From NCBI RefSeq assembly GCF_007954425.1, contig NZ_CP042345.1, forward strand, positions 2,168,001 through 2,232,000: a stretch of 64,000 nt of DNA, given 5' to 3'. The notes beneath the pieces were generated by a model. The model did not search any database. It had not been told where the DNA came from and worked only from the letters and a program-made list of their open reading frames with translations. The stretch is from Novosphingobium ginsenosidimutans. GTDB taxonomy: Bacteria > Pseudomonadota > Alphaproteobacteria > Sphingomonadales > Sphingomonadaceae. Below are positions 18,267 to 26,520 of this stretch, one piece after another. Positions within the stretch are counted from its first letter, which is position 1. Each line of letters starts with the position of its first letter. The translations under genes were made by a program, and so were the position numbers.

Positions 18267-19284
18267 GGTAGAATTCGGTCAGGTTCCCATCTGGATCGCG
18301 CACGGCGAACAGATCGACTGTCCCCAGGCCGGTGATCCTCACCCTCTGCGCGGCATAGGCAATCTTGGTGCCCTTCGCTTCGACGGCCTGGCGATAGGCT
18401 GCCAGATCGCGCACCGGGAAGCGCAATAGCAACACGCCCAGGTTGGGGGGGCTGGCGTGAGCCGACTGGTCGGTGCCTGTGAAACCCTGCATCTCCATCA
18501 CCTCGACCCTCCCAGTCTCACCTGGCACTGGCTGCAGTGCTGCGGCGGCGCGGGGGATGCGTGGGGTGTAGTTTAGCGGGATCCCAAAGTTGGAACGGGC
18601 GGGCTCCGGTGGTTCCTTGTCGCTGTCAAACACCAGCTCGAAGCCCAGGTTGTTCAGGTAGAAATCGCGGGCGCGCGCCTTGTTGCTGACCATCCGCATC
18701 GAATTGAAGGCATGGCTGATTCGCCCGACCGGAAAGGCGGTGAAGGGCGGGCTGACGCGTTGGTAGACTGCGATGTTGATCCCGTGCGGGCCGGTCAGCA
18801 CCACGTTGCGTAGGTCGGATGCGCCAAAGGTGAAGCGCACCGGCTCGCTCTCCGCCCACCAGCCGGCCTTGATCGCGGCATCGAACAGCGCCGGGACATT
18901 GTCTGACCGGACCATCAGCGAATAGATTCCGCCTGGATCCCAGGCCCGCGCGCCCAGCCGCACCGGGCGCTGGGGCACGCCGGCAAAGCGAATGAAGCGC
19001 ACGCAGCCGCTGCTGGCCTGCGGGGCGCACCAGCGCTCGAATGTGGCGCTAGCTGCGGCGGGCAGGTTCCAGGCGGCCAGCTCGGCACGATTGACCTTGC
19101 CAGCCGCCTTGCGGGTCCAGCCGCCTTCGGCGTGCAGCAGGCTGGTGATTGGCGCAAATGCAGCGACGCCGACCACTGCCTCGCTCCAGGGAGCGACACC
19201 GTGATCGGCGGCCACACCGGCTTGCGCCGGGCTGTGGGCCGCAGCGGCAAGAAGGACAATTGCCGCCGCGACCGGGTGCTTCAT
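18256..19284 (-). CDS. exported VOC (glyoxalase/extradiol-fold) family protein
   Basis: 342 residues. A signal peptide is evident (MKHPVAAAIVLLAAAAHSPAQA). Two vicinal-oxygen-chelate halves follow, with the second clearest: RISHAFNSMRMVSNKARARDFYLNNLGFELVFDSDKEPPE and FAVRDPDGNLTEFYHAH, where the final E-F-Y-x-x-H is typical of VOC metal-site strands. VOC proteins include glyoxalases, extradiol dioxygenases, isomerases and binding proteins. Export would place it in the periplasm, next to the substrate entering by the TonB receptor. ATG at 19284 overlaps the receptor's TGA (TGATG). Confidence 0.75.
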   Translation of the reverse strand: MKHPVAAAIVLLAAAAHSPAQAGVAADHGVAPWSEAVVGVAAFAPITSLLHAEGGWTRKAAGKVNRAELAAWNLPAAASATFERWCAPQASSGCVRFIRFAGVPQRPVRLGARAWDPGGIYSLMVRSDNVPALFDAAIKAGWWAESEPVRFTFGASDLRNVVLTGPHGINIAVYQRVSPPFTAFPVGRISHAFNSMRMVSNKARARDFYLNNLGFELVFDSDKEPPEPARSNFGIPLNYTPRIPRAAAALQPVPGETGRVEVMEMQGFTGTDQSAHASPPNLGVLLLRFPVRDLAAYRQAVEAKGTKIAYAAQRVRITGLGTVDLFAVRDPDGNLTEFYHAH

Positions 19285-21758
19285 CAGAAGTCGAACTTGG
19301 CCCGCAGCGTCCAGGTGCGGGGCGGGTTCAGATAGAGGACGTTGGCGAGGGTGCTTTCGACTGCTTCCTGATCGAAGCAGTTCTTGCACTCTGCTGTCAG
19401 CGACCAGCCGGCTTCGGACTTCAGCGCCAGCGAGGCATTGGCGATCCACCGCGCCTTGCTGAACGATCCGGTCACGAAGTTGCCCAGACCCTTCAGGTTG
19501 CCGCCATAGGTCACGCCGCCGGGGCTGGTGAAGCTCTGGCTATAGAAGCTGACCTGGCTGGTGCCGGTTTCGCTGTCGGCGCGCCAGCTGGCGTTGACCG
19601 AGGGGACCAGCGAAAGCCCGCCGCCCAGCGGGGCATCGTAGCTGGCACCGAAGGCCATGGTCCAGGCCGGGCTACGGACGGGTTCGGCCAGGCTGCCATC
19701 GGGGGCAACGATGCCGACGCCGCAGGCGGTGGCATTGTCGGCGCCCGAGCCGACCGGGATCTTGCCGGCTGCCAGCTGCGCGGCGCAGGCGGCGAGCTGA
19801 CCGGCAACGGCCTGCACCCCGTAAAGGTCAAAGGCCGCGGCATTCTTGTCGAGCCGGTATTCGTCATCCATGTAGCCGATCGAACCGAACACGGTGAAGC
19901 CATCGGCCGGACGCGCGGTGACTTCCAGCTCAAGCCCCTTGTTGCGATAGTTCGCAAAGTTGCGGGTAATGAAGGCGATCGAGCCATTCGCGCGCGTGAA
20001 GGCCGAAGGGGTCTGCAGACCCTTGATGTCGAGCAGGAAGCCCGTGAGGTTCACGCGCAGGCGGTTGTCCATCAAGTCCGCCTTGAGGCCCGCTTCATAG
20101 GACCAGGCGGTTTCCGGGCCGAACGGCAGGGCTTCCGACGGGGCCGTGGCGCGGGCGTTCCAGCCGCCCGACTTGAAGCCCTTGGTCGCGCTGAGGAACA
20201 GCAGGACGTCGTCGTTGACCTTGTAATTCAGCGCAAAGCGCGGGGTCCAGACCTTGGTGCGGATCGTGGTCGGGATCGCCACGCCGTTTGCCGCCCGGAG
20301 GTTGGCATTGAACAGGCAGGTTGCCTCGATCGTGCCGTCGTTGCAGCTGGCCTTGTTGTCCGAGATGTTGAAGGTCTTTTCTTCGTCGGTGTAGCGGATC
20401 CCTGCCGTCAGCGTCAGCGCATCGCTGACATTGACGTCGGCCTGGGCATAGCCAGCCCATGCCTTGGTATTGTTCTTCAGGCGGCGGTCGGCCAGCAGGA
20501 ACGGGAAGCCGGCCGGCGGCGGAGCGAGGCCCAGGTTGAACAGATCGGCAAAGTCGGTGTCGTTCTTTTCATTTATGTAGAACACGCCGGTAACGTAATC
20601 GACCAGCCCGTCACCGAGCGAGCCTGAGAGCTTCACTTCCTGGGTGAACTGCTTGTGCTTGCCGTCATTGGCGATCACGAAGCCGCCAAGGGTATAGCCG
20701 CGCACCGGCGGAGAGGGCAGGACCAGGCTGGGCAGCGCCCGGCCATCGGCAAAGTCGAGCGCGAACTTCTGCGCCATATCGAGATAGCCGGTGATCAGGT
20801 TCAGCTTCATGTCGCCGCTGAGGCCAACCTCGAGGTTGGATGTGACCATGTCCATCCGCGCCGTGTTACCCAGGCCAAAATCGTCCTTGCGCCCGGTGAA
20901 GCGGCCGCCGAAGTCGTTGACCTTCTTGAGGCCGGTAGTGACGAAGCGGCCGTCGCAATTGGCCGGGTTGGCCGGATCGCAATCGAAGTTGGCGACGTTC
21001 GAGGCATCGGCGAAGGTGTGCATGTAGCTGGCGCGCCAGGTGATGCTGTCGCTCAGCTCGCCCTTGACACCCAGGCGCACACCCCAGCCGTCATTCTCGT
21101 TGGTGCGTTCACCCGTGGTGGTGTTCTTGGCGTAGCCGTTGTCGTCCTGCCAATAGCCCGAAAGCTTGATCGCGAACTGCGGCGAGAGCGGCAGGTCGAT
21201 CGAGCCGCGCGCCAGCTTGCGCTGATAGGATCCATAGCCAGCCTCGACATAGCCGCCGATCGTGTCGCCCGGATCCTTCATCACCACGGCGATGGCGCCG
21301 CCAGTGGTGTTGCGGCCAAACAGCGTGCCCTGCGGGCCGCGCAGCACTTCGACGCGCTCGACATCGAAGAAGCTGAAGTTGTTGGCATTCTGGCGGCTGA
21401 TGTAGACATCATCGATATAGGTGCCGATCGGCGGATCGAAGGTCGCGATAGATTCCGTATTGCCGACGCCGCGCAGGTAATAGGCATTGGCCGTACCCAG
21501 GCCGGTGTTGTTCAGGCCCACCAGGTTCGGCACGAACTGGGTCACGTCGAGCGCGGTGTTGATCCCGCGGGTCTGCAGTGTTTCGGCGTTGAATGCAGTG
21601 ATTGCGATCGGCACGTCCTGCGCGCTTTCGGCGCGGCGTTGGGCGGTGACGACGATGTCCTCAAGCCCCTGGTCATCCTTGGCAGTATCTTGGGCGTATG
21701 CCGGCGAAGCCAGCATGGCGGCAAGCGAAACGGCGCTTAGCAGTGCGGTACGGGTCAT
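19284..21758 (-). CDS. TonB-dependent outer-membrane receptor 1
   Basis: 824 residues with signal peptide MTRTALLSAVSLAAMLASPAYA. Plug domain: DIVVTAQRRAESAQDVPIAITAF, YYLRGVGNTES, GTYIDDVYISR, RVEVLRGPQGTLFGRNTTGGAI. A 22-strand-type barrel follows, ending WTLRAKFDF with terminal Phe, as outer-membrane proteins do. It imports a scarce or bulky substrate using TonB energy. Start at 21758 has GAAGGACCGACG in front. It leads an eight-gene overlapping operon and lies 88 bp downstream of the palindrome at 21846-21857. Confidence 0.93.
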   Translation of the reverse strand: MTRTALLSAVSLAAMLASPAYAQDTAKDDQGLEDIVVTAQRRAESAQDVPIAITAFNAETLQTRGINTALDVTQFVPNLVGLNNTGLGTANAYYLRGVGNTESIATFDPPIGTYIDDVYISRQNANNFSFFDVERVEVLRGPQGTLFGRNTTGGAIAVVMKDPGDTIGGYVEAGYGSYQRKLARGSIDLPLSPQFAIKLSGYWQDDNGYAKNTTTGERTNENDGWGVRLGVKGELSDSITWRASYMHTFADASNVANFDCDPANPANCDGRFVTTGLKKVNDFGGRFTGRKDDFGLGNTARMDMVTSNLEVGLSGDMKLNLITGYLDMAQKFALDFADGRALPSLVLPSPPVRGYTLGGFVIANDGKHKQFTQEVKLSGSLGDGLVDYVTGVFYINEKNDTDFADLFNLGLAPPPAGFPFLLADRRLKNNTKAWAGYAQADVNVSDALTLTAGIRYTDEEKTFNISDNKASCNDGTIEATCLFNANLRAANGVAIPTTIRTKVWTPRFALNYKVNDDVLLFLSATKGFKSGGWNARATAPSEALPFGPETAWSYEAGLKADLMDNRLRVNLTGFLLDIKGLQTPSAFTRANGSIAFITRNFANYRNKGLELEVTARPADGFTVFGSIGYMDDEYRLDKNAAAFDLYGVQAVAGQLAACAAQLAAGKIPVGSGADNATACGVGIVAPDGSLAEPVRSPAWTMAFGASYDAPLGGGLSLVPSVNASWRADSETGTSQVSFYSQSFTSPGGVTYGGNLKGLGNFVTGSFSKARWIANASLALKSEAGWSLTAECKNCFDQEAVESTLANVLYLNPPRTWTLRAKFDF

Positions 21759-21845
21759 CGTCGGTCCTTCCCTGTTAGTTCGATACGGCGCCTGGATATC
21801 GCTTCCAGGTCGCGCAAAAGAGGTGTTCATCCCGCGGGGGTAAAG

Positions 21846-21857
21846 TTGTCCGGACAT
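21846..21857. promoter_or_regulatory. palindromic operator TTGTCCGGACAT, site 3 (one change)
   Basis: The receptor-proximal member of a pair in the 162-bp gap between TonB receptor 1 (start 21758, minus) and the membrane protein gene (start 21921, plus). The partner site 4 is centred 43 bp away, close to four helical turns. Confidence 0.7.
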
Positions 21858-21888
21858 TTGTGCTTTTGTCAAGCTGCGAAATATGGTC

Positions 21889-21900
21889 ATGTCTGGACAA
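21889..21900. promoter_or_regulatory. palindromic operator ATGTCTGGACAA, site 4 (two changes)
   Basis: The plus-side member of the pair, 20 bp upstream of the start at 21921. Flanks are symmetrical in part (CATGTCTGGACAACATT). Same helical face as site 3 by spacing. Confidence 0.65.
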
Positions 21901-21920
21901 CATTGCGGGGGAACCGAGTC

Positions 21921-22604
21921 ATGAACCTAGCCGATCTTGCCTATCCAACGCTGGTCTACGTGCACCTGTTGCTGTTTGTGTTGTGGCTGGGTGCAGACGT
22001 TGGGGTGTTCCTGCTGGGCCAGCATTTTCGTAAGCGTGACATTTACACACTCGATCAGCGGATTGCCCTGCTCAAGCTGCTGGTGATCGTCGACCTGACG
22101 CCGCGCGCAGCCTGGGCGCTGATGGTGCCGCTCTCGCTGTCGGTTTCCTACATGGGGGGCTGGTGGGACCTGCCCCTTGCCATCGTCTGGTTTGGCTGGA
22201 TCATCGCCGCGATCTGGCTGTGGCTGGTGTTCGATGCCCACGCCCATGATATGACCCCGCGCGCTGCCCGCAACCGCCGGATCGAGGGCTGGATCCGCTA
22301 CCTGCTCTGCGCCGGGTACCTCTGGCTCGGGTTGGAATCGGTCCTCACCGGTCACCCGATTGCGCCAACCTGGCTGGCCTGGAAGGCGCTGCTGTTCGGG
22401 GCGATCTTTGCCGCCGCAATAATGATCGATGTGTCGTTCAAGCCGGTCGGCGCGCAACTCGGTCGGTTGCTGGCCGAAGGGTCAAGCGATGCGACCGAAG
22501 TGCCGCTGCGGCGGACGATGGACAACACCCGCTGGTGGGTCTGGCTGACCTACCTGCTGCTGGTGATCACATCCTACCTTGGTGCGGTCAAGCCGATCCC
22601 CTGA
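21921..22604 (+). CDS. integral membrane protein of unknown function, copy 1
   Basis: 227 residues with about six hydrophobic helices. The first helix has a His (YVHLLLFVLWLGADVGVFLLG), followed by RKRDIYTLDQRIALLKLLVIVDLTPRAAW. The protein at 25352-25996 aligns with it (IHTVVLGYWLGSDLVI, RNDLPVAARQ, KVDQHVRYAL), so the two are paralogues flanking TonB receptor 2. It superficially resembles CopD-type membrane proteins, and a haem or metal ligand role for the His is possible. ATG at 21921 has GGGGGAA 8 nt upstream. Directly controlled by the palindrome pair and probably cotranscribed with, or just upstream of, receptor 2. Confidence 0.7.
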   Translation: MNLADLAYPTLVYVHLLLFVLWLGADVGVFLLGQHFRKRDIYTLDQRIALLKLLVIVDLTPRAAWALMVPLSLSVSYMGGWWDLPLAIVWFGWIIAAIWLWLVFDAHAHDMTPRAARNRRIEGWIRYLLCAGYLWLGLESVLTGHPIAPTWLAWKALLFGAIFAAAIMIDVSFKPVGAQLGRLLAEGSSDATEVPLRRTMDNTRWWVWLTYLLLVITSYLGAVKPIP

Positions 22605-22640
22605 TTCAGATTTCCGACTGTAGTTGCTGACACGCCACAG

Positions 22641-22652
22641 TTGTCCGGACAA
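22641..22652. promoter_or_regulatory. palindromic operator TTGTCCGGACAA, site 5 (exact)
   Basis: Exact copy in the 146-bp gap upstream of TonB receptor 2. Site 6 is centred 31 bp downstream, about three helical turns, so cooperative binding or blocking of RNA polymerase is plausible. Confidence 0.75.
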
Positions 22653-22671
22653 ATACTATCCGCACTGCGAA

Positions 22672-22683
22672 TTGTCTGGACAA
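22672..22683. promoter_or_regulatory. palindromic operator TTGTCTGGACAA, site 6 (one change)
   Basis: One central change from the consensus. Followed at once by CTTTTGTCCAC, which carries a further TTGTCC half-site (22686-22691). It lies 67 bp upstream of the receptor start. Confidence 0.7.
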
Positions 22684-22714
22684 CTTTTGTCCACCTGGCG
22701 AAGCTTTTGCAGTG

Positions 22715-22740
22715 ACGGGAATCATCCCGTTGAAACGGGA
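22715..22740 (+). promoter_or_regulatory. two mutually exclusive 6-bp hairpins over the TonB receptor 2 ribosome site
   Basis: The leader contains ACGGGA (22715-22720), TCCCGT (22725-22730) and ACGGGA again (22735-22740), the last being part of the Shine-Dalgarno sequence ACGGGAGGTGG. The central TCCCGT can pair with either copy: with the first through an ATCA loop, or with the second through a TGAA loop, which would hide the ribosome site. This is the geometry of a simple translational switch, though 6-bp stems may arise by chance. Confidence 0.35.
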
Positions 22741-22750
22741 GGTGGATTTT

Positions 22751-25291
22751 ATGAAGCGTTCACTGCGCGTGGTGCTGTTGGCGGCCACAGTGTTCACACC
22801 GAGCCTGGCGATGGCCCAGGATGCCCCGGCCGAGGAAGGTGGGATCAAGGATATCGTGGTGACGGCCCGCAAGACATCGGAAACGCTGTCTGACGCGCCC
22901 GTCGCGGTTTCGGTGGTGACTTCTGAGAAGATCAACGAACTGGGTCTCAACTCGATCGATGATTTCGCCAAGCAATCGACCGGCATCAGCTTCAGCCAGG
23001 CCTTCGGTCGGACCACCGATCGCCCGGTGATCCGCGGTCAATCGAACGTGCTGGCCGGCGTGCAGGCCGGTGTGGAAACCGGTGCCGCCTATTTCGTCGA
23101 CGGGGTCTATTACCAGGGCGATATCCAGGGCTTCGACCCGCAGTCGATCGAACGAGTCGAAGTAATCAAGGGGCCGCAATCCGCGCTTTATGGTCGCAAC
23201 ACCTACGCCGGCGCGATCAACTACATTACCAAGGACCCAAGCAAGGACCTGACCATCTCGGGTCGCGCCCGCGCCGCTGAGCATGACGAGTACGAGATTG
23301 CCGGATCGGTCAGCGGTCAGCTGATCCCTGACGTGTTCGGCTTCCGCGCTGGTGGGCGCTTCTACAAGTATGGCGGCGAATATACCAACCAGCTGACCGG
23401 CAAGAAGGTTGGCAATGAGAAGACCACCTCTGCCTATCTGACCCTGCAGCTCGAGCCGTCGAGCGACATCAAATGGCGTACCCGCGTGAACTGGCAACAC
23501 GATGAGGATGGCCCGCTGGCGATCTTCCTCCAGGGTGCCGCTGCCAACAACTGCAAGCCTGGCTATCGTTCGCCACGCTATCGCACAGCTTCGCCGTTTG
23601 TGCCGCTCGCACCCGCCGTGCTTGCTTCAACCAATACCAACCAGTTCTTCTGCGGCACAATCCAGCCGCAGCCAAACAATGTCCGGCTCAACACCGATCC
23701 ATTGCTGATCAACCCGGTGCTGGGGACCCGCGATGGCACGGCCTTTGACGGGATCGAGAACAAGCAGGTGCTGGTCACCTCGGTGCTGGACTGGAACCTG
23801 GGCGGCTCGGGCTGGATGATCCATGCACTGGGCGGCTGGCGCAAGAACTACAATTACTTCGGTACGGATTCAGACCATTCTGATGCCTTTGCCTATTTCG
23901 CGGGGACGGCGGCCAGTACGCTCAACACTGAGCCGGCCTTCGCCAACACCAATCGCGATGTGCAGAAGGATGTCAGCGCCGAGTTGCGGCTGAGCACGCC
24001 TGAAGACAAGCCGATCCGCGCGATGATCGGCGGGTTCTATTACAAGCAGAACTTCGAGACGACTGACATCACTTTCGCCAGCGGCAAGGGTGCCTTGGCG
24101 CTGGGCACCGATGGTTCGCAGTATGCGACGGTGGAGAACAAGGCGATTTTCGGCCTGGTCGAATGGGACATCACTGACGCCCTTTCGGTTACCGCCGAAC
24201 TGCGCCATGCCAAGGAAACCAAGACGCTGATCGACCGCGCCACGGCCGCCTCGATCTTCTGCGCTGGGGAAAGCGGCCGGGCCGCGACCTTTGGCTTTGC
24301 CGGCACTTGCCGCGGGGCGGGCTCCTTCTCGGGTACCGATCCGCGCATTACGGTCAATTACACCACGCCGGGCGGGACGCTGATCTATGCCGTCTTCGCT
24401 ACGGGGCGGAAGCCCGGCGGCTTCAATGGCACGGCCGGGGTCACGGCTGAAACCCAGTATCCGGGCACGCAGTTCGTCAATTACCTGCCCGAAAAGTCTA
24501 AGGGCGGGGAACTGGGCGTGAAGTTCGATGCGTTGGACCGCCGCTTGCGGGTCAATGTCACCGGTTTCTACAACGAACTGACCGATTACCAGCTCACCAC
24601 CTCAATTCCGAACCCAGCGGGCACCGGCGCGGTCACCTCGATCGTCTCGAATGCTGGCAAGGCGCAGACCAAGGGGCTTGAACTGGAAATCACTGCGGCG
24701 CCGGCCGATAACCTGCTGATCAACCTGGGCCTGTCCTATGTCGATGCCAAGTTCACCGAAGGCTGCGACGCGGACGAGTTCATCCTCAATTCGGGCGGCC
24801 TCCGCCCGAACTTCGATACCCGCAACCCGACTGCGGCTGGCAAGGCGCTGTGCGACATCAGCGGCCGCAAGTTGCCGCTGGGTAGTCCAATCATCGTCAA
24901 CGGTTCGGTTAGCTGGTCGAAGGAGCTGAATTCGAACGGGCTCGAATTCTTCGCCAACTCGAACTTCAGCTATGAAGACGCGAAGTACATCCAGGTCGAT
25001 AACCTGGCGAAGACCGGCGATGCCTTCCTGCTCAACGCCCGGCTGGGCATCAAGACTGCGAACTTCTCGATCGCTGTCTTTGGCCGAAACCTGACCGACG
25101 AGGACTCGATCCCGCTGGCGACCCGCTGGTTCGATCTGCGCTATGGCGCTGGGACGACGGGCCTGCCGCCGGCCGCTTCGGTCAGCTTCGATGGCCGTCC
25201 GGCTCAGATCGAAACCGGCACCCCGCGCGCCTTCTTCGCGACGCTGCGGCGGGGACGGACCTTCGGCGTGGAAGCCAGCGTCAACTTCTGA
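22751..25291 (+). CDS. TonB-dependent outer-membrane receptor 2
   Basis: 846 residues with signal peptide MKRSLRVVLLAATVFTPSLAMA. Plug: DIVVTARKTSETLSDAPVAVSVV, PVIRGQSNVLAGVQAGVETGAAYFVDGVYYQ, RVEVIKGPQSALYGRNTYAGAINYITKDP. The barrel ends RTFGVEASVNF with terminal Phe. The plug is nearer to receptor 3 (KGPQSAL.GR.T.AGA) than to receptor 1. Two palindromes lie upstream and a strong hairpin terminator follows. Presumably takes up the same substrate class as the other two receptors, or a derivative. Confidence 0.93.
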   Translation: MKRSLRVVLLAATVFTPSLAMAQDAPAEEGGIKDIVVTARKTSETLSDAPVAVSVVTSEKINELGLNSIDDFAKQSTGISFSQAFGRTTDRPVIRGQSNVLAGVQAGVETGAAYFVDGVYYQGDIQGFDPQSIERVEVIKGPQSALYGRNTYAGAINYITKDPSKDLTISGRARAAEHDEYEIAGSVSGQLIPDVFGFRAGGRFYKYGGEYTNQLTGKKVGNEKTTSAYLTLQLEPSSDIKWRTRVNWQHDEDGPLAIFLQGAAANNCKPGYRSPRYRTASPFVPLAPAVLASTNTNQFFCGTIQPQPNNVRLNTDPLLINPVLGTRDGTAFDGIENKQVLVTSVLDWNLGGSGWMIHALGGWRKNYNYFGTDSDHSDAFAYFAGTAASTLNTEPAFANTNRDVQKDVSAELRLSTPEDKPIRAMIGGFYYKQNFETTDITFASGKGALALGTDGSQYATVENKAIFGLVEWDITDALSVTAELRHAKETKTLIDRATAASIFCAGESGRAATFGFAGTCRGAGSFSGTDPRITVNYTTPGGTLIYAVFATGRKPGGFNGTAGVTAETQYPGTQFVNYLPEKSKGGELGVKFDALDRRLRVNVTGFYNELTDYQLTTSIPNPAGTGAVTSIVSNAGKAQTKGLELEITAAPADNLLINLGLSYVDAKFTEGCDADEFILNSGGLRPNFDTRNPTAAGKALCDISGRKLPLGSPIIVNGSVSWSKELNSNGLEFFANSNFSYEDAKYIQVDNLAKTGDAFLLNARLGIKTANFSIAVFGRNLTDEDSIPLATRWFDLRYGAGTTGLPPAASVSFDGRPAQIETGTPRAFFATLRRGRTFGVEASVNF

Positions 25292-25308
25292 CGCCACCGC
25301 GATTGCGG

Positions 25309-25341
25309 AAAGGGCGGTGGCCAGCGCGGCCGCCGCCCTTT
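25309..25341. terminator. bidirectional intrinsic terminator
   Basis: A 14-bp stem (25309-25322 with 25328-25341, one G-T wobble) and a 5-nt loop, with AAA on one side and TTTTCGTTT on the other. It lies in the 60-bp gap between convergent genes ending at 25291 (+) and 25352 (-), so it can stop transcription from both sides. Confidence 0.85.
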
Positions 25342-25351
25342 TCGTTTAGGC

Positions 25352-25996
25352 TCAGAAGGGGCGGAGCACGGCCAGCGCAGCGATCGAAAAGACCTGCAGC
25401 CACAGGCAGGCGAGGATCGTGGTCGCGCGGCGGTAGGTTGCGCGCAGGCTCGCTTCGCGCCCGGGCGTGGAGCCCTGCGCCCGGACCTCACCCCAGACGG
25501 TGAAGTGGCGGATCAGTTGAAAGCGGATCAGCAGCCCGCAACCGATCACCCCGGCGAAGAGCACCAGCTTAAGCCGCAGCCAAGCCGGCCAGTCGCCTTG
25601 CGTGGCGGCGAGCGTCAGTAACGCCAGTGCAACTGCATAGCGCACCACCCGGTCGAGCAGGGCAAGCCGCTGGCCAAGTGCAGTCTTGCGCGTGCGATGG
25701 GTTGCTTCAACCAGGCCAAGCCAGGCCAGGCCTGCGACGAGCGCGATACTGCCGATGTTGGCAGGTAACAGGCCCAGACCGGCCAGCAGCATGGTCCCCA
25801 GTGTGGCCTGCAGGACCAGCGCATAGCGGACATGCTGATCGACCTTCATCAGGTGATCGGTCATTTCCTGCCGTGCCGCCACTGGCAGGTCATTGCGGTG
25901 GACGATGAAGCGATACTCGCTGTTGATCACCAGGTCCGAGCCCAGCCAGTAGCCCAGCACCACGGTATGGATCGCCAGCAGGATCATCTGGCTCAT
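25352..25996 (-). CDS. integral membrane protein of unknown function, copy 2
   Basis: 214 residues with about five or six hydrophobic helices. Conserved with the gene at 21921: His in the first helix (AIHTVVLGYWLGSDLVI), an RNDLPVAARQEM loop, VDQHVRYAL and late short helices. It overlaps the DUF3598-like stop by 4 nt (ATGA), so it is translated from the DUF1838-DUF3598 operon. Two copies on either side of TonB receptor 2 suggest a role in uptake or in electron flow at the inner membrane. No named family. Confidence 0.7.
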   Translation of the reverse strand: MSQMILLAIHTVVLGYWLGSDLVINSEYRFIVHRNDLPVAARQEMTDHLMKVDQHVRYALVLQATLGTMLLAGLGLLPANIGSIALVAGLAWLGLVEATHRTRKTALGQRLALLDRVVRYAVALALLTLAATQGDWPAWLRLKLVLFAGVIGCGLLIRFQLIRHFTVWGEVRAQGSTPGREASLRATYRRATTILACLWLQVFSIAALAVLRPF

Positions 25997-26517
25997 CGGG
26001 GGGCCCTTGGCTGGAATGCATAGAACGCGGGATCGTCGTGCGCTTGCCAGTCGGCGGTCACATAGTCCTCATTGATCAAGGTGCGCTGGAACAGCCGGCC
26101 CTTGTCATACCAGTGCCAAGTGCGGTTCTTGGCGCGGCCATCCTCGGCCACGGTGATCATTTCGCAATAGCGAAAGTCGGGCGCTCCGGCGCGGGTCCAC
26201 AGCACCATGATTGTGCGCTGCGTCTCGTCCATTGCCAGCGGCGCGACCCAGCCATCGATATTGACGTTGGAGATGTTGATCCGATCGCCCTGCAGCACCC
26301 CGTCGAAATAGCGGATCTCGCGGGTGCCGTCGGGCCAGTCATAGATGTTGGTCTGCGCCAGCCGCGCCGTGCCGTCTGGCCCGTCGAACAGCCGGCAGAC
26401 CAGGGTCGACTTATGCCGGTCAATCTCGCGGTGTTCGGCATCGAAGTGGACATATTCGCCCTGCCATACCCCCGCCTGGCTGGCGACGAGGGGCATGGTC
26501 CCGGCGATCGCTCCCAA
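25993..26517 (-). CDS. DUF3598-like (calycin/lipocalin-type) protein, copy 3 of 3
   Basis: 174 residues if the TTG at 26517 is used; an ATG at 26496 is the alternative, and neither has a strong ribosome site. The family pattern is clear: MPLVASQAGVWQGEYVHFDAEHREIDRHKSTLVCRLFDGPDG, NIYDWPDGTREIRYFDG, and KNRTWHWYDKGRLFQRTLINEDYV, closely matching the copy at 1866 (RTWHWIRNGLLETRTAIQEKLV). It follows the DUF1838 gene by 3 bp and overlaps the membrane protein gene. Cytoplasmic, function unknown. Confidence 0.65.
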   Translation of the reverse strand: MGAIAGTMPLVASQAGVWQGEYVHFDAEHREIDRHKSTLVCRLFDGPDGTARLAQTNIYDWPDGTREIRYFDGVLQGDRINISNVNIDGWVAPLAMDETQRTIMVLWTRAGAPDFRYCEMITVAEDGRAKNRTWHWYDKGRLFQRTLINEDYVTADWQAHDDPAFYAFQPRAPR

Positions 26518-26520
26518 AGG

